This document shows positions 1 to 12,749 of a stretch of 64,000 bases of DNA, one piece after another. The notes beneath the pieces were generated by a model, which was not told the DNA's origin, did not search any database, and was given only the letters and a program-made list of their open reading frames with translations. A program made the position numbers and the translations under genes. Numbering within the stretch: position 1 is the stretch's first letter; each line of letters begins with the position of its first letter. This DNA is from Agrostemma githago. Lineage: Eukaryota > Streptophyta > Magnoliopsida > Caryophyllales > Caryophyllaceae. The stretch is taken from positions 14,746,429 through 14,810,428 of the forward strand of contig OY288247.1 in assembly GCA_958450325.1 (NCBI GenBank). The letters run 5' to 3'.

Positions 1-2257
1 ATGTCGTAGTGGACCGTGTACAAAATACGGCCCATTTCCGATGTCAAAGTTTATTGGGCTCGTCCCTTTGCAGTTTGATATAGATGCCGACTTGAGCGGT
101 TAATCGTATATTGAATGACTCTCGTTGCCAATGGTTTCGGACATCCGGAAACCACGGTTCTGAGTAAGGGGTGAGGGTACGTGTTGGGAAGTTCACTAAG
201 AACACCCAACCCCGCCCGCACATTAGCGGCCTCTACTAGGATATCGAATGACGTTTTAATGCGTGCGTTAGTAATACGATGAATGATATGCAAACATTGT
301 TTTCCTAAGCATGTGAGGAATTAAACGGGTTGCTAAGTCAGTTTAATGCATGAAAGGTTAACGTCAAAGTTGAATTTTGCATGTGAGATTCGTTTTAGTA
401 TAATAAAACAAATGAAATAAAAAGAATGAATCTGCTACAAGATAAACAAACGAGTTAGTATCGATTTGTAGAATAATAATATAACAAATGAAATAAATAT
501 ACGAGATCGAGAAAATAAATATTAATCGAAATCTGAAAAATATTGTTGAAAAGACGTTGTTTTGTATAAAAAACGATGCTCGAAAAATAATAAAAAGGAA
601 CGAGAAAGGACACGGCAAGGCAGCCGGCCGCGCGGCTCGCTCGGGACGCCGGCGAGTCGCGTGTCGGGCTGGTTCCGAGAACGGTTTTCGAAAACTCGAT
701 TAAATCGCGTATGAATATTGCATGATTCATACTTGACTTAATATTTTCGATATTCGTTATATTTGATAGTCGACTATGAAATCAATATCAAATACTTGGA
801 ACAGTTTTAGAAAAGATTCGAATTTTAGAAATCGTTTCGTAGAATAAATAATAGAATGAACGAAAAAGTTTAAAAAAAAAAGGTTCGGGTTTCAGGCCCG
901 TGCGCGAGCCGCCTGGGCGTGGCGCGACTCGCGTACGGGTCTGTCCGGTTTTTATTTTTTGTTCGAAGTTGCTAATTTTGATAAATCGTGTACAAAATAT
1001 GAATTAATTTATATTCGACTCATGTTTTCGATGTTCGTCATACCCGATATTCGATTATGAAATCGATATCGAATATTCGGAATGAATTTAAAAAAAGTTT
1101 TGTAAAATTGTTTGAAAAAAAGAAATTTGAACGAGAAAAGATGTAACGATTTTTAATATCGTCGAGATCTTAATATAATTCTTTTCGATACAATATTCGA
1201 TTATAGAAAATCGATATCATATTTTTAAGAATGTTTGTTATGAAAATAGTTTTTTGTTAATATCGATATTAGAAATAAAATAAAAAAGACGACGCTTGAC
1301 CCGTAAAAAAAGAAAACGGACGACGAGGAAGAGAAGAGAAGAAAAGGAGAAATCGGGTTTAGTACACCCTCAACCTACATGCTTTTGTTAACTCGGATCG
1401 GGGCTCGTCGGAATGTGGCTAGGCACGGGAGCGTCGAGGTGATGTCGGTCGGGCTAGGGTGACTCGGTGAAGGTGACGGGTACGAGGGAGTCGGTTTCCT
1501 TCGGGTTTGGATGTAATATCGGTTTCTCGATGCAAGTGTAAGGAGTTTTATGGATGTGTGTTGTGATATTTTCTGATTTCTCTCAGGAATTCCGTCTGTA
1601 TGATATGATGTTTTTCTGATGATTTCTGATGATTCAAAGTGTTGCATGCAAGGGGCTATTTATAGGGAGTTCCCGACCTTGACTTGGAGAGATGTGTTTG
1701 AGTTAGAATTATCGCTTAGGATAGGAAACGTAGGAGTTTGAGAAGCATGAGAATTCCACTTTCTTGTGAAGGAAGAAAGGGAAACACGGCTGGTTTGATG
1801 CTGCTCGGCCGAGTGTTTGCACTCGGTCGGGTGTTTGAATCGGTCTTCGAATAGGATTCCTACTTGAGATCGAATTCTACCTTAAACGGATTTGTTTATT
1901 ATTTTATGTGGCTGATTTTTTGTAGAGTTTGGGTAAGAATCAGCCGTGTGAGGTTTCACGGCTGACTCACATGTCTCGGGAAAATCTTTGACCGGGTTTT
2001 GACTCGGTCGCTAAAAGACGGTTTTACCCCTGGTGTCGGATTCTACCCAAATTAGTGTTATTTGACTCGAAACGACCCACTGGGCCTGGATTTGAGGTTG
2101 GTTTTGTGAAATTTGTACTCCTTAAAAAGCCCAAGCTAAATATCCATGATTTCGAGCCCATTTCCGAGTAGGTTAAAGCACGTTTGCGTCCGATCATCAT
2201 CGGGTGTTTGTCGGAAACTGCTATAGACACCTGGCGGTCAAAATGTGGGTGTCTACA
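1..2257 (-). mobile_element. Tat-type Ty3-gypsy LTR, minus strand, cut by the window edge
   Basis: Bases 1-300 are a diverged reverse complement of the end of the LTR at 14159..17194. Bases about 2170-2257 are the reverse complement of that LTR's start, ending in the TGTAGACACC terminus. The middle is much more diverged, so this is a related but distinct subfamily. By comparison only about 150 bases of the LTR lie outside the window. Its 5' end abuts Athila-like gag at 2258, so it is either the 5' LTR of an element lying to the left or a solo LTR; the target duplication cannot be checked. No coding ORF is supported inside it. Confidence 0.8.
1656..1665 (-). promoter_or_regulatory. TATA box of the minus-strand LTR
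   Basis: The minus strand reads CTATAAATAG here. The position matches the TATATAAG of the full-length element's LTR. A palindrome pair of the ACTCGGTCGAGT type lies about 140-170 bases upstream at 1803..1833. Confidence 0.5.
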
Positions 2258-3156
2258 ATTTGAATATTGGAAAAGATTTAATAGGCTATGTGCATCGTGT
2301 CTTCAACACCAAATAACTGAGCAACTGTTATTGTTTTATTTTTATGAAGGTCTTTTAAGTAAGGATAGACAATACATTGATGCCGTGAGTGGGGGAATGT
2401 TGGCGGATAAAACACCGACCGAGGCTAGTAAACTACTAACTAACATGTCCTTAAATACCCAACAATTTAGTTCTCGAAAGGATGTAGGGGAAGTGAATGG
2501 GATAAGTAGTGCTGCTATTAATGGTTTAAGGGATCAAATGCAAGAAAATGCCCAATAAATAGCTACTTTGACCACTCTCGTTTCTAAACTTGTTTCGGAT
2601 CATTCAAAACAGGCTGTGTTTGATGTAGACCCTGAGAATATGTTAGTTAATGGTGTTGGGTAGCCTTGTATGCAGGAAGAGGTTAATGCTTTGGGTGGTT
2701 TTAATGGTAACTAGAATAGGAAATATGACCCTTACTCAAACACTTATAATGAGGGATGGAAGGATCACCATAATTTCAAATATGGGTCAGGACCGAGACC
2801 TAATCAGAATAATATTAGACCCCCCCCCCCCCACACACACACACACACCTTATTCTGTGTCGCTTGAGAACATGATTAAGCAACTGACTAATACAGTTAG
2901 TAAGGTTCACAATCAGGGTGTCTTTTATCAACAAAAGACTGATCCTCATTTGCAACAACTAGACTCTCAAATGGGACAAAACTGCACTACCCTAAGTAGT
3001 ATTTAAACCACTTTAGGAGGAGCATTACCAGCCCAACCTATCCCTAACCCTAACCAAAGTGCACAAGCTATAACACTTGGGAGTGGTAAGGTCCTAGCTG
3101 ATCAAAATAAGAGTAAAATTGAGAAGGAGCTAGAAGTTAAACATGTAGGTATACAA
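2258..3156 (+). pseudogene. Athila-like gag remnant, left part
   Basis: The reading frame from about 2262 gives a typical Athila-type gag segment: an LCASC..H motif, then an FYEGL.. block, then a DAVSGG..DKTPTEA block. A YDPYSNTYNEGW-like segment follows in a broken frame near 2720. Several stops interrupt it, for example around 2556. A C-run followed by an AC-run (about 2820-2849) has expanded inside it. The left side is cut by the Tat LTR, and the right side stops at the copia insertion and resumes at 7870. Family assignment rests on recognising the gag pattern, not on a search. Confidence 0.7.
2820..2849. repeat. Poly-C/(CA)n microsatellite
   Basis: A run of about 13 C is followed by about 8 CA units inside the decayed Athila-like gag. 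Confidence 0.9.
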
Positions 3157-3394
3157 TGTAAGGATTGGAAAGTTGAATATATTGCATTGATTTCAATTGA
3201 ATTACAACCTAGGTATATATATATATCTAGAATACATGATATCTCTAAATATGTAAAGAGAATAAGAATAAACTACCTAAAAATACATAATATGTAAAAA
3301 GAGCAATATACAAGGATAGTAAAATATATTCCAAAAATACAAAGGAAATAATATCAAAGATATATTTACGAGATATCAAGAGATATCGTTAACA
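3157..3394 (-). repeat. 3' LTR of the copia element
   Basis: Bounded by TG/CA, with TSD TACAA outside. The last 19 bases of the gag-pol frame, including its stop, lie within this LTR. Confidence 0.93.
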
Positions 3395-6300
3395 TGCTCC
3401 CGCAAGATGGACGATCCTCCAAAGAGTCCAATCTTGGTAATTAGATCGACGAAGCGCGGCCGGGAGAGGGGTTTGGTGAGCGCATCGGCAAGTTGATCAT
3501 CACTCGCGATGTGTTGAACACGGAGGGCACCGTTAGAGACTAACTCACGGACAAAGTGAAATGCAAGCGCAAGATGTTTCATTCTGGAATGAAATACGGG
3601 GTTGGCAGTGTAGTTTGTGGCACTTAGATTGTCACAGTAGATGACGGGTGGAGCAAATTTTGGAAGGTGTAGTTCTTTGAGAAGATTTTGTATCCATAAT
3701 AGTTCAGAGGCTGTAGTTGCTACAGCTCGATATTCAGCTTCAGTGGTGGATTGTGCAAGTGCAGATTGTTTCTTGGAAGACCATGAGAGCGGGTTTTTAC
3801 CGAGATATGTAATAAATCCAGTGGTGGACCGGTAGGTGTCGCGGTCACCCGCTAGGTCTGCATCACTGTATGCATGTAGACTAGTGGGTGAATCTCGATG
3901 TAATAGTAATCCAACTTGGGCCGTACCCTGAAGGTAACGGAGGAGCCGTTTTAACGCGGTCCAGTGGAGATCGGTGGGGTGTTGCATAAACTGGGCAAGT
4001 CGGTTTACCGAGAATGCCAAGTCGGGTCTGGTGAAGGACAAGTATTGCAAGCTTCCAACAATGGCACGGTATTCCGTGTCATTGATGGCCGGGGACGATT
4101 CATCCTTGTGAATGTGTGGGAAAAGTGCCAATGGTGTGTTCATTGGTTTTGCCTCAAGCATGTGGTGACGGTGCAATAAGTCATGAATGTATTTTGATTG
4201 TGTGAGGAGCAGTCCCGATTTGGTAGGTGTGACTTCGACCCCTAAAAAATAGGATAATGCACCAAGATCTTTGAGTGCAAATCGGGACGCTAATTTTGAC
4301 ACAAAGTTTGTGACTATATGTTGGTTAGGACCGGTGATGATGATATCATCGACATAGACAAGTACGTAAATTTTGTCATGTGGTGTCGTGGTGATAAATA
4401 GTGATGGGTCAGTTATTGACCCAGTGAAGCCGTTATTGAGTAGGTACTGCTTGAGGGTGGTGTACCATGCTCGTGGGGCTTGTTTGAGGCCATAGATGGC
4501 CTTTGTGAGTTTACAGGCGTGGGAGGGATTGTGGGAGTCCACAAACCCGGGTGGTTGTGTCATATAGACTATTTCTGTGAGATTGCCTTGTAGGAAAGCA
4601 TTATTAATATCTAGTTGACGTAGTTTCCAATTATTAGTAAGTGCTAAAATAATTAAAGTACGAACCGTGGTGGGTTTCACAACCGGACTGAATGTGTCGG
4701 AGTAGTCAATTCCGGGTCTTTGAAGGAATCCTTTTGCAACAAGTCGAGCTTTGTACCTGTCAATTGTATTATCTGGGTTGTATTTGATACGATATATCCA
4801 TTTGCAAGTGATCACATTGTAATTTTGGTGACGTGGGACAAGAGTCCAGGTTTTGTTTTTGCATAATGCATCATATTCGGCTAGCATGGCCTCCTTCCAT
4901 TCCGGAATGGCTAAGGCTTGTTTTGTGGTGTTGGGTAATTGGGAGGGAGGGGTAAGGGATGCTAGGTTGGCATACTTGGGGTTTGGTTTCCGAATGTTGT
5001 GAGAGAGACGGGTCGTGGGACGGTTTGTAGGAGGTGGAGGGGATGGTGGCTGTGTCGGGCCTGGGGCGGGCTCGGGTTGTTGCCGGGCAATCGGTTAGGT
5101 TGGGGTGGATAGGTGCGGGCTGACCGGGGTGGACGCCGGGTGTGGTTGGGGTGGTGTGAATGTGTTGGGGTCCGGGTGGGTGTCGGTTACGGGGTTCGGG
5201 TCGGGTTGGTTAGGGGTTTTGGTGGGTGTTGTCGAGATAGGTGGGTCGGGGATGGTCGAGTAGAACCATTGTATTGGTGTCCGGGTGTCGTGAGGATTTT
5301 GTTTTGAGTCTAGGTCCGGAAAAGGAAAGCAATCTTCTATAAACTTGACATGACGTGATACAAAAATCTTGTATATCTTAGGGTCTAGACAATAATAGGC
5401 ACTTTGGGTTGGTGAGTATCCTAAAAAGACACATGGGGTGGAACGTGGTTGTAGTTTGTTCGTTGTGTAGGGGCGGAGCCAAGGATAGCAAAGACAACCA
5501 AAACTACGTAGTTTGGTGTAGTTGGGATGAGAACCAAATAGGGCTAGATATGGTGACGCGTGTTGAAGGGTGGGGGTGGGAAGTCGGTTTATGAGATAGA
5601 CCGCGGTGGAGAATGCATGAGTCCAAAAGGAGGTTGGGAGGCGCGCGTGGGTTAGGAGTGCTAACCCCGTTTCAACTATGTGACGGTGGCGACGCTCGGC
5701 ATACCCATTAAGTTCGGGGGTGTGAGGTGGAGTAGTGAGATGTCCTATTCCATTATTTGTGAGGGTGTGTGACATTTTTATATATTCACCACCGTTGTCG
5801 GAATAGATTTGACGAATAGGGGTGTTGAAAAAATTTTCGACCAAAAGTTTAAATCTATTAAAAACAATAGTGGAATCGGATTTATTTTTAAGTGGATATA
5901 ACCAAATATACTTGGTAAAGTGATCAACAAAAATAATATAATACTTAAAATTATCGTAAGATAACGTGGGTGAAGACCAAACATCGGTGAAAATAAGTTC
6001 AAGCGGAGTAGTAGTAGAAATAGTAGATTTAGCAAACTCAAGTTTGTGACTCTTGTGAATATTACAAGGGTTACATGTTTGCGTAGAAAGATTATTAGTA
6101 GAAAAATTAAACTTGGTACGTAAATAGTTAAAAATCTTGAGTGATGGGTGTCCAAGACGGTGATGCCAATCCGGTGTGTTGGTGGTGGAGATGTGTGCGG
6201 TCGGCTTGGGGGGGTGCCTTTCATAGGCACCTCCGTTAGGTCTTCCGCGAATAAGGATCTGACTCGTTTTGGAATCCTTAATAAGAAAATAATCAGAAGA

Positions 6301-7581
6301 AAATTCAAAAATAGTGTTATTGTCGTGACAAAATTGTGGGACGGATAAAATATTACGTGAGATGGTTGGAACACATAAAACATTGGAATATTTAAAAAAT
6401 AAATTGGGAGGATTAGAGAATTGGAACGAACCAATATGGGTTATGGGAAGTGCCGAGCCGTCACCAATTACTAGTTCATCACTACCGTCATAGGGCGCAT
6501 GAAGAGCAAGGTTGGAGAGGTCGTTGGTGACATGATGTGTAGCACCCGTGTCAAGGAGCCATGGTTGGTCATTGGAGGGTTGGTGAGTAGTAGCAAGGTT
6601 GACATGTGGTGTGACACGTGGGCCACGGTTTTGATTTGTGTTGGTGGGACGTGGTAGGGTTTGGAAGGTGACACCCGGAAAATCTCTAGCGAACCGGCGG
6701 CACTTGGGTACAACGTGGCCAATGTAGTTGCAATATTGACATCGACCTTTAAAAGGGGGAGATTGGTCCGGGTTAGGCGGGTTAGGGTTAAATTGAGATG
6801 GTCGATTTTGGCCTTGGTTAGGACGGTTGTAGGATCGGTCATTGGGACGATATTGAGCCATATGGGCCGAGGTGGGGAATGGGTCGGGTTGGGTTGGTTT
6901 GGTAACGGTTCGGTCATAGTTTAGGAGTTTTTCATGAAGGTTATCGAAGGTAATGGGTTCATCACGAGCATTGACGGAGTCAATGAAGGATTTGTAAATT
7001 GTGGAGTCTAGGCCGCGAAGGATTTTGGCCGTGATGTCTTCGGGGTCCATTGGTTTACCGAGGACAGCGAGTTTGTCCGTGCAGGTTTTGATGGATTGCA
7101 TGTATTCAGTGACGGTTGTGGTTGCGATTTTGGTTATGGAGTCAAGCCGGTCCTTGACTTGAAGGATGTGACCACGGGAAGGGTTGGCATAGGTTTTGGC
7201 TAGGGAGGTCCAGACCTCACGTGATGTGGTGAGGCGTGTGACTAGGGCTCCCGTGTCCTTGGATAGGGAACCTAGTAGTGCGCTTTTGATGAATTGGTCT
7301 TGACGTTGCCATGTCATGTAGGCTGGGTTGGGTATTTCGGTGGGTTTGGAGGCTTTGTCGTTTTTGCCGTCGGTTTGGGCATTTGGGTCGAGTATTGTCT
7401 CGGGTGGGCAGGGGTGGGTACCATCGAGGAATTTCGGAAGATCGTAGCCGAATAGCATAGCTTCTACTTGTGTTTGCCATTGCATATATGTGAGGGGTGT
7501 TAGTTTGTCTACCATTGAAAGGTTGACAATGAATAGTGGAACGTTTGGTTCATGGGTGTTGGTAATTTGATTTGTAGCCAT
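3376..7581 (-). pseudogene. Copia gag-pol polyprotein with a single in-frame stop
   Basis: One continuous frame runs from ATG at 7581 to the stop at 3376, interrupted only by TAA at 5095..5097. I translated 5094-4888 and found no other stop, so about 1400 codons are otherwise open. The upstream 828 codons hold gag, a CCHC zinc knuckle (C281, C284, H289, C294), protease DTGA (344-347), the integrase HHCC finger (H473/H478, C503, C506) and catalytic D533, D595 and E629. The downstream 503 codons (from an internal Met) hold reverse transcriptase with YVDD at 178-181 and copia RNase H. The stop falls in the Pro-rich linker between integrase and reverse transcriptase, so the copy cannot make full polyprotein without readthrough. 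Confidence 0.93.
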
Positions 7582-7615
7582 TATTTTGAGGAGGTTGAAG
7601 GTGGTATGAAATAAT

Positions 7616-7630
7616 GGGGCTCTGATACCA
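7616..7630 (-). other. Primer binding site (initiator tRNA-Met type)
   Basis: The minus strand reads TGGTATCAGAGCCCC directly after the 5' LTR, the usual tRNA-iMet primer site of plant copia elements. Confidence 0.92.
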
Positions 7631-7869
7631 TGTAAGGATTGGAAGTTGAATATATTGCATTGATTTCAATTGAATTACAACCTAGGTATATATATATATA
7701 TCTAGAATACATGATATCTCTAAATATGTAAAGAGAATAAGAATAAACTACCTAAAGATACATAATATGTAAAAAGAGCAATATACAAGGATAGTAAAAT
7801 ATATTCCAAAAATACAAAGGAAATAATATCAAAGATATATTTACGAGATATCAAGAGATATCGTTAACA
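7631..7869 (-). repeat. 5' LTR of the copia element
   Basis: Almost identical to 3157..3394; one extra TA in a TA run, one A lost, one A/G difference. Target duplication TACAA follows at 7870..7874. Confidence 0.93.
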
Positions 7870-8602
7870 TACAAGAGGAAGTAAGGGAGCATGCGATCAC
7901 TAAGAATAAAAGACAAAACCATGATTCGGAAGTCATTAGCTTTAAGGATCCTCCCTCATTCCCATCCAGGTTTGCTAAAATAAAGAAGATTGAACTAGAA
8001 AAGGAAATTCTTGAAACCTTTAGGAAAGTAGAAGTGAATATACCCTTACTTGATGCCATCAAGCATGTCCCCAAGTATGCTAAATTTCTAAAAGAACTTT
8101 GTATTAACAAAAGAAAATTAAAAAATGGGGAGAAGGTAAGTATGGGAGAAAATGTGTCCGCTGTTTTTCAAAGAAATGTTCCACCAAATTTTCCATTCCG
8201 TGTACTATTGATTCATCTAAATTTGAAAGATGCATGTTAGATTTGGGTGCGTCTATAAATGTTATGCCAAAAAAAATTTATGATACTTTGCATAGAGCTA
8301 AACTTGCTGAAAGTGATGTGATGATCCAATTAGCTGATAGATCGTATGCACACCCATTAGAAGTTTTGGAAGACGTTCTAGTTCAAGTAGGTGATTTCGT
8401 TTTTCCAGCCGATTTTTATATTATTGATATGGGTCGGTCTCGAGATGCATCTGATGTGCCTTTGTTGCTAGGTCGAGCTTTCCATTAAACTTCAAGAGCT
8501 AAAACCGATGTGCATAATGGTATTCTATCCTTTGAATTTGATGGAGAAACTATGACGTTTAATATCTTCGAGGCTATGAAGTATTCTAACAATATTAGAT
8601 TG
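7870..8602 (+). pseudogene. Athila-like gag/protease remnant, right part
   Basis: This continues the relic beyond the copia insertion. Frames show a VNIPLLDAIKHVPKYAKFLKELC block, then an aspartic protease core LDLGASINVMP in the 8234..8488 frame. It ends with LLLGRAFH and a degenerate tail whose FEFDGE and FNIFEAMKY blocks match Athila. Frameshifts (near 8230) and stops (8486) break it, and similarity ends abruptly near 8600. No reverse transcriptase follows, so this is a truncated, long-dead copy. Confidence 0.75.
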
Positions 8603-9140
8603 AAGTTTATGGTGATAGTTTCCTTACGTTTCTTTTCTGTTTCACTTTTCCTTATTATCTTATGTGTCTTGTGTTATCTCTAATCCTCTTATCGGTTGGC
8701 TTGACTGTTATCTTATAATTCGCCCTAAACATTGTTCAATGAGTAGATTATACAACCAGTCATACATAGCTATATGTACAATTGGTTTTATGATTTTGAA
8801 TGTTATCACAATTTTTTTTAGCTTTGTTATAAACTTTCTGAACTTTACTGTAAAGTTGTCGAGCTAAATCACATAAATATTTAAGCTCAAAAACTTACAA
8901 TTCAGCTCGAAAACTTGTATAAGCTCAATAAATATACACAAAGCTCAACAACTTTGAGATTGTTGTACATACAACTATATATAATTCTATTTTCCAACAT
9001 TGTTTGTGTTAATAGTTTATTACGGAGTAATTGTTATGGTTAATTAGTCGAGGAAGATTAACCAATATTAGCGTCTAATAACAACTTAAAATAAAATAAT
9101 AATTAAAATAATAGTACTCATATTTTCCTAGGACGAATAT
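8603..9140. other. AT-rich intergenic DNA without a recognisable gene
   Basis: Short ORFs only, no family resemblance. AGCTC-rich short repeats occur near 8870-8950, but nothing assignable. Confidence 0.6.
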
Positions 9141-10894
9141 ATTTTGAAAAGGATGGTGATAGGGCGCCACCCAGTGGCGTCGAATTTGGGCGCCACCATA
9201 ATAAAAAATTAAGAAAAATAAAAATATTGAAATTACGTTTTCTTTTTGGTATTAAAGACTTAAGGATAGTTATGTAATTTTACAGTGTATCTATCAATTA
9301 AATAAATTTAAATAAGTTTGTGCTACATATATACCCTGATACTCACGTAGTCAGATGTAATATAACTAGACCTGTCAAACGAGTGAGGCAGGTTGAGTCT
9401 TGGGTCGGGTCAAATACAAGTCCCAGATCGGATTAGGGTTAAATTAAGTGTCAAAAATAATTTTGAGGGCCTATTTTTTTGCCGCCTCTTAAGTCATTTT
9501 TTTAATATTATTAATTTATTTATTATAATAGTATTAATTTTTTTTTTGATAAAATGTAAGTATATTAAGTAGTACCCAAAACTGTACACCAAACGACGAT
9601 GACCAGGACTCAATCAGAATACTGAGCTAGTTCAAGTTTCCCGAAGTCGGTTGGCCTTTAACCAATCATTTAATTCTAGTACAAATGTCTCTTTTGATCA
9701 AGCTAAATATCATTGACGGACTACTAATCCACCCTTCCATACAGGCTTAGTATACTTTTAATTACAATATTATATTTTAAAAACTATTAAAATCAATTTT
9801 AAAATTATTTTTTAAAATTATTTTTTAAAATTATTTTATTATAAAATGATAATAAAAAAATTTGTATTAAATTGATTATTTGTTTATATTTGTAATTTAA
9901 AATGTTAAAAGTATTAATTTTTTAATTATGTATCCTATATAATACGGAGAATATAAATATTAATATTTTATTAATTTTAATAAATTCTCGTTGACCTAAC
10001 GGGTCGAGTTTCGACCCTAAATTAGCGGGTCATTTTGGGTTCGGGTAAAACAGGTTGCTGGTTGAAAAAATGGGTCGGGTTTATGAGTTAGGACGATTTT
10101 TGATAGCTATAAATATGACTGCATGGGTTGATGTCTAGTACATATATTGTGCTGACAAATAGATCGAGTCGTATCGAGTTCATATTTATGTCACATGCAA
10201 ATGGGTCACAAACCCTGCAACAAGGGCTAGAGGTGAGCAAAACCGGGTCTATAATTTATCAAGGTAAAAAAATAATTAAAATAATGAACAAATTTATTTA
10301 TTTAATTATTCACATGCTGAAATGGATTACTGAACATATGTAAAAGTAACCACTAAAATATATCGTGCAAATATGCACATGTTTATACTAGCGAGTTATT
10401 AAGTCTCAACCCAAGTCGTTAATTACGTGTCGGGCTCATATTATGTTATTGGATCGTAGTCGTTATTAGTCGACTATTAATTTGCGGTCCGTTTTAATAT
10501 CAAAATAATTATTCCGTATATAATTTATTTACCTTTCTATATGAAAATCAACCTACACGAAAAAAATGAGAAATTAAATTTTGTCTTTTTATATTTTTGC
10601 ATTTGTTCCTTAAACAAATATTTTGCATTCCAACTTGTCATTTTTTTATTTCAAATGCACACACGAAATCTAAGGTAAGTTATGTAGTTCATACAAATAA
10701 GACTATTTTTAAGGAATAATCTAAGTATACTTATTTTATTAATTACAAATTTGAGTTCCAACACTACCCTTTTGCTATTAATTAATTTTAAATTCAAAAT
10801 TTTAAAAATAAAAAGGCAAATTACTATAACATCCCTGGTGACGCACAACTTAAGCGTCACCGGGTGGCGCTATCTTATTTTCCTTTTGAAAATG
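9141..10894. mobile_element. Possible DNA-transposon relic with about 50-bp inverted ends
   Basis: The left end (9141..9200) and the reverse complement of the right end (10833..10894) share an ATTTT(G/C)AAAAGGA block, then a GCGCCACCC(A/G)GTG(G/A)CG block. The interior is AT-rich, with GGGTCGGGT-type motifs near 9400 and 10020-10080 and no coding sequence. No convincing target duplication is visible, so the superfamily is unknown and this may be two independent copies of a shared repeat. Confidence 0.4.
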
Positions 10895-12070
10895 TAGTCA
10901 TAAATTAAATCAAGATTTTTTCTATCCAATATCACTTATATATACCAACAATACATGGTTCATTCAAAGTTTATCTAAATTAATTATTATTTTTTTAAAA
11001 AAAAAGATGAAATCAACCAACTATTTGAATAAAATGCATAATTTTTTTTTATAAAATACATAAATCTAGTTTTTAATATCAACTATATTTTCGCATTTAA
11101 TACTATACATTCAACACAAAAATTAATTATTTTATTTTTATTTTATAAAAAAAAAGAAAAAAATCAACCAATGAGAAAAGGGTGACATGACTTCCTCAAA
11201 TGCTCTCAAAATGAAATGAAGAAATATGATGATTTTGTTTGAAGTTTAAGAGTATGTATAGATTACAATGACATGGGGGGTGAAGAAGGAGACTTATTGC
11301 TGCGACAGTTTCTACTGGGTTTGGTGGACTACGATTATATATAAGGATATAACAATATTTTATTTTAATTTTATTTATATGATCATGTTTTGAAAAAGTT
11401 AGGGTTCAACCACATCGCTCGAAAAAAGTTCTTTTATATATATTGATTATTTGATAACTTTAACATTAAAGTGATTTTAGAATATTAAATTCCGGTTTTC
11501 TTGTCTCATCCTATACAATGGTCGATTATAAACTATGAAGCATAATTTCTCGATAAAAATACACTCTATGTATGTACGCGTCATGTCGTCATTTATATTA
11601 TTCTTATGTTATCTCTTACAAAGGCAACATTCGAAAAATCGACAATGCCGGCTCTGATAATAATATAATGTTCTCTACGCCACGTTCATTCCTTGTGTTA
11701 TTACAATTACTTTAATTTCTAGACGTAGATTATTCTACCCTAATAATCAACTTTATCTTTTTGTATCGGGGTTAGGAGAGACGTTCGCCTTTATTAAACA
11801 GTAAAAAAAGTCAAAATATTTTCGTTAAAATTTTTTGAAGACATCGGTTTCACGGTTTGTCAAGTTATATTTTCTAATCGCCTCTCCAAATTTCCGGCTC
11901 GAGTTCTGACTTCATCTAGTGCTTCTTTCTCCTATCGGTTTCAGATACTCTTTTGAGACGATCTTACGTATGATTAGATTAACTGGATTATTTTATATAT
12001 CAATACGTACATAATCGATATGTAAATATTTTTCTAATCATACGACTAAGTACCACGTCCGTGCAAATAT
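10895..12070. other. AT-rich intergenic DNA
   Basis: Poly-A/T tracts and short ORFs; no gene, RNA or clear repeat recognised. Confidence 0.6.
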
Positions 12071-12473
12071 GGTCTACATACGTTATCGATGCAAATAGTA
12101 TCTCTTTCAAAACCGGTTCCAAATTCGACATGAACCGCTTACAAACCTCTTAGGCGCAGTCCTCACTAGACCGATTGTATTCATCGGATAATCCATCGGG
12201 TATAGCCTTAAACTCTAAACCTGTGTAGAGTGAGAAACGGGTTTCAAAGTTGTCGTACTTGGTGTGGCAGCTGTGGATATATGTCAAACTTATGAATGTT
12301 ACGTTAATGTTGTTAAGGCAAAATTGTTCAGCCAAGTATAACATTGTTATGTTACATGGCCTTGTAAAGGATCTTGGTATCGTCAATACGAATGTTAGAA
12401 AGTGGTCGAAAGCAATTCTCATGCAATTTTTATGTTTCCGCTCGTATTTTTTACTCTTGATTGTACAAGGCAT
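12071..12473 (-). pseudogene. UDP-glycosyltransferase N-terminal fragment
   Basis: The minus-strand frame 12473..12150 shows HFLTFVLTIP, then LYLAEQFCLNNINVTFIS, then TGLEFKAIPDGLSDE. These resemble the N-terminal acceptor-binding region of plant family-1 UGTs (HFLLVTFPAQGH..., LA..L...G..VTFV..., L.F..IPDGL). A frameshift near 12150 moves the continuation to another frame, which reads KRFMSNLEPVLKEILF down to about 12071. No PSPG box follows, so only the first quarter of a UGT remains. The call is by pattern recognition and is moderate. Confidence 0.5.
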
Positions 12474-12670
12474 CTTACAACATGTGGAGATTTATCGGAC
12501 TTGTTTTGATTCATGTATAACAAATGGTATCTCGTTCATGTTGTCGTATGGTGTCATTTTATCTTAATTTCTTCATCTACGTCCCAGGCTTAAATTCACT
12601 TTTTTTTATTACTTTTTTTTCTTCTTCGTATTTTTAACTCTTGATTTGATGGTTCAAGGATCTGATCGAT

Positions 12671-12749
12671 TTCAGATAATGATTCATGTTAGCCTACCCC
12701 AAATATTTTTCGGACTAAGGCTCCGATGTTGTTGTTGATGATGTTGATG
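12671..12749 (+). repeat. SINE 3' end (Au-like)
   Basis: A TTAGCCTACCCCAAATA..GGACTAAGGCT block followed by GTTGTTGTTGATGATG matches the 3' part and (TTG)n tail of the Au SINE family as I know it. The tRNA-like 5' part is not clear. Confidence 0.5.

Larger units (their letters stand above)
3157..7869 (-). mobile_element. Ty1-copia retrotransposon, Ale/Retrofit-like, nearly intact
   Basis: This 4713-bp element is flanked by 5-bp target duplications TACAA (3152..3156 and 7870..7874). It has short LTRs of 238 and 239 bp that differ by about one substitution and two small indels. A 15-base stretch complementary to initiator tRNA-Met lies next to the 5' LTR, and a purine-rich tract next to the 3' LTR. 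Domain order gag-PR-INT-RT-RH is copia. The HRHIVETGLALLTHA-type integrase block and short LTRs fit the Ale lineage. It lies inside the Athila-like relic, whose sequence resumes directly on the other side. LTR similarity indicates a recent insertion. Confidence 0.95.

Noticed and set aside
5778..6434. 218-aa hydrophobic minus-strand ORF
   Set aside because: Alternate-frame shadow of the copia integrase region.
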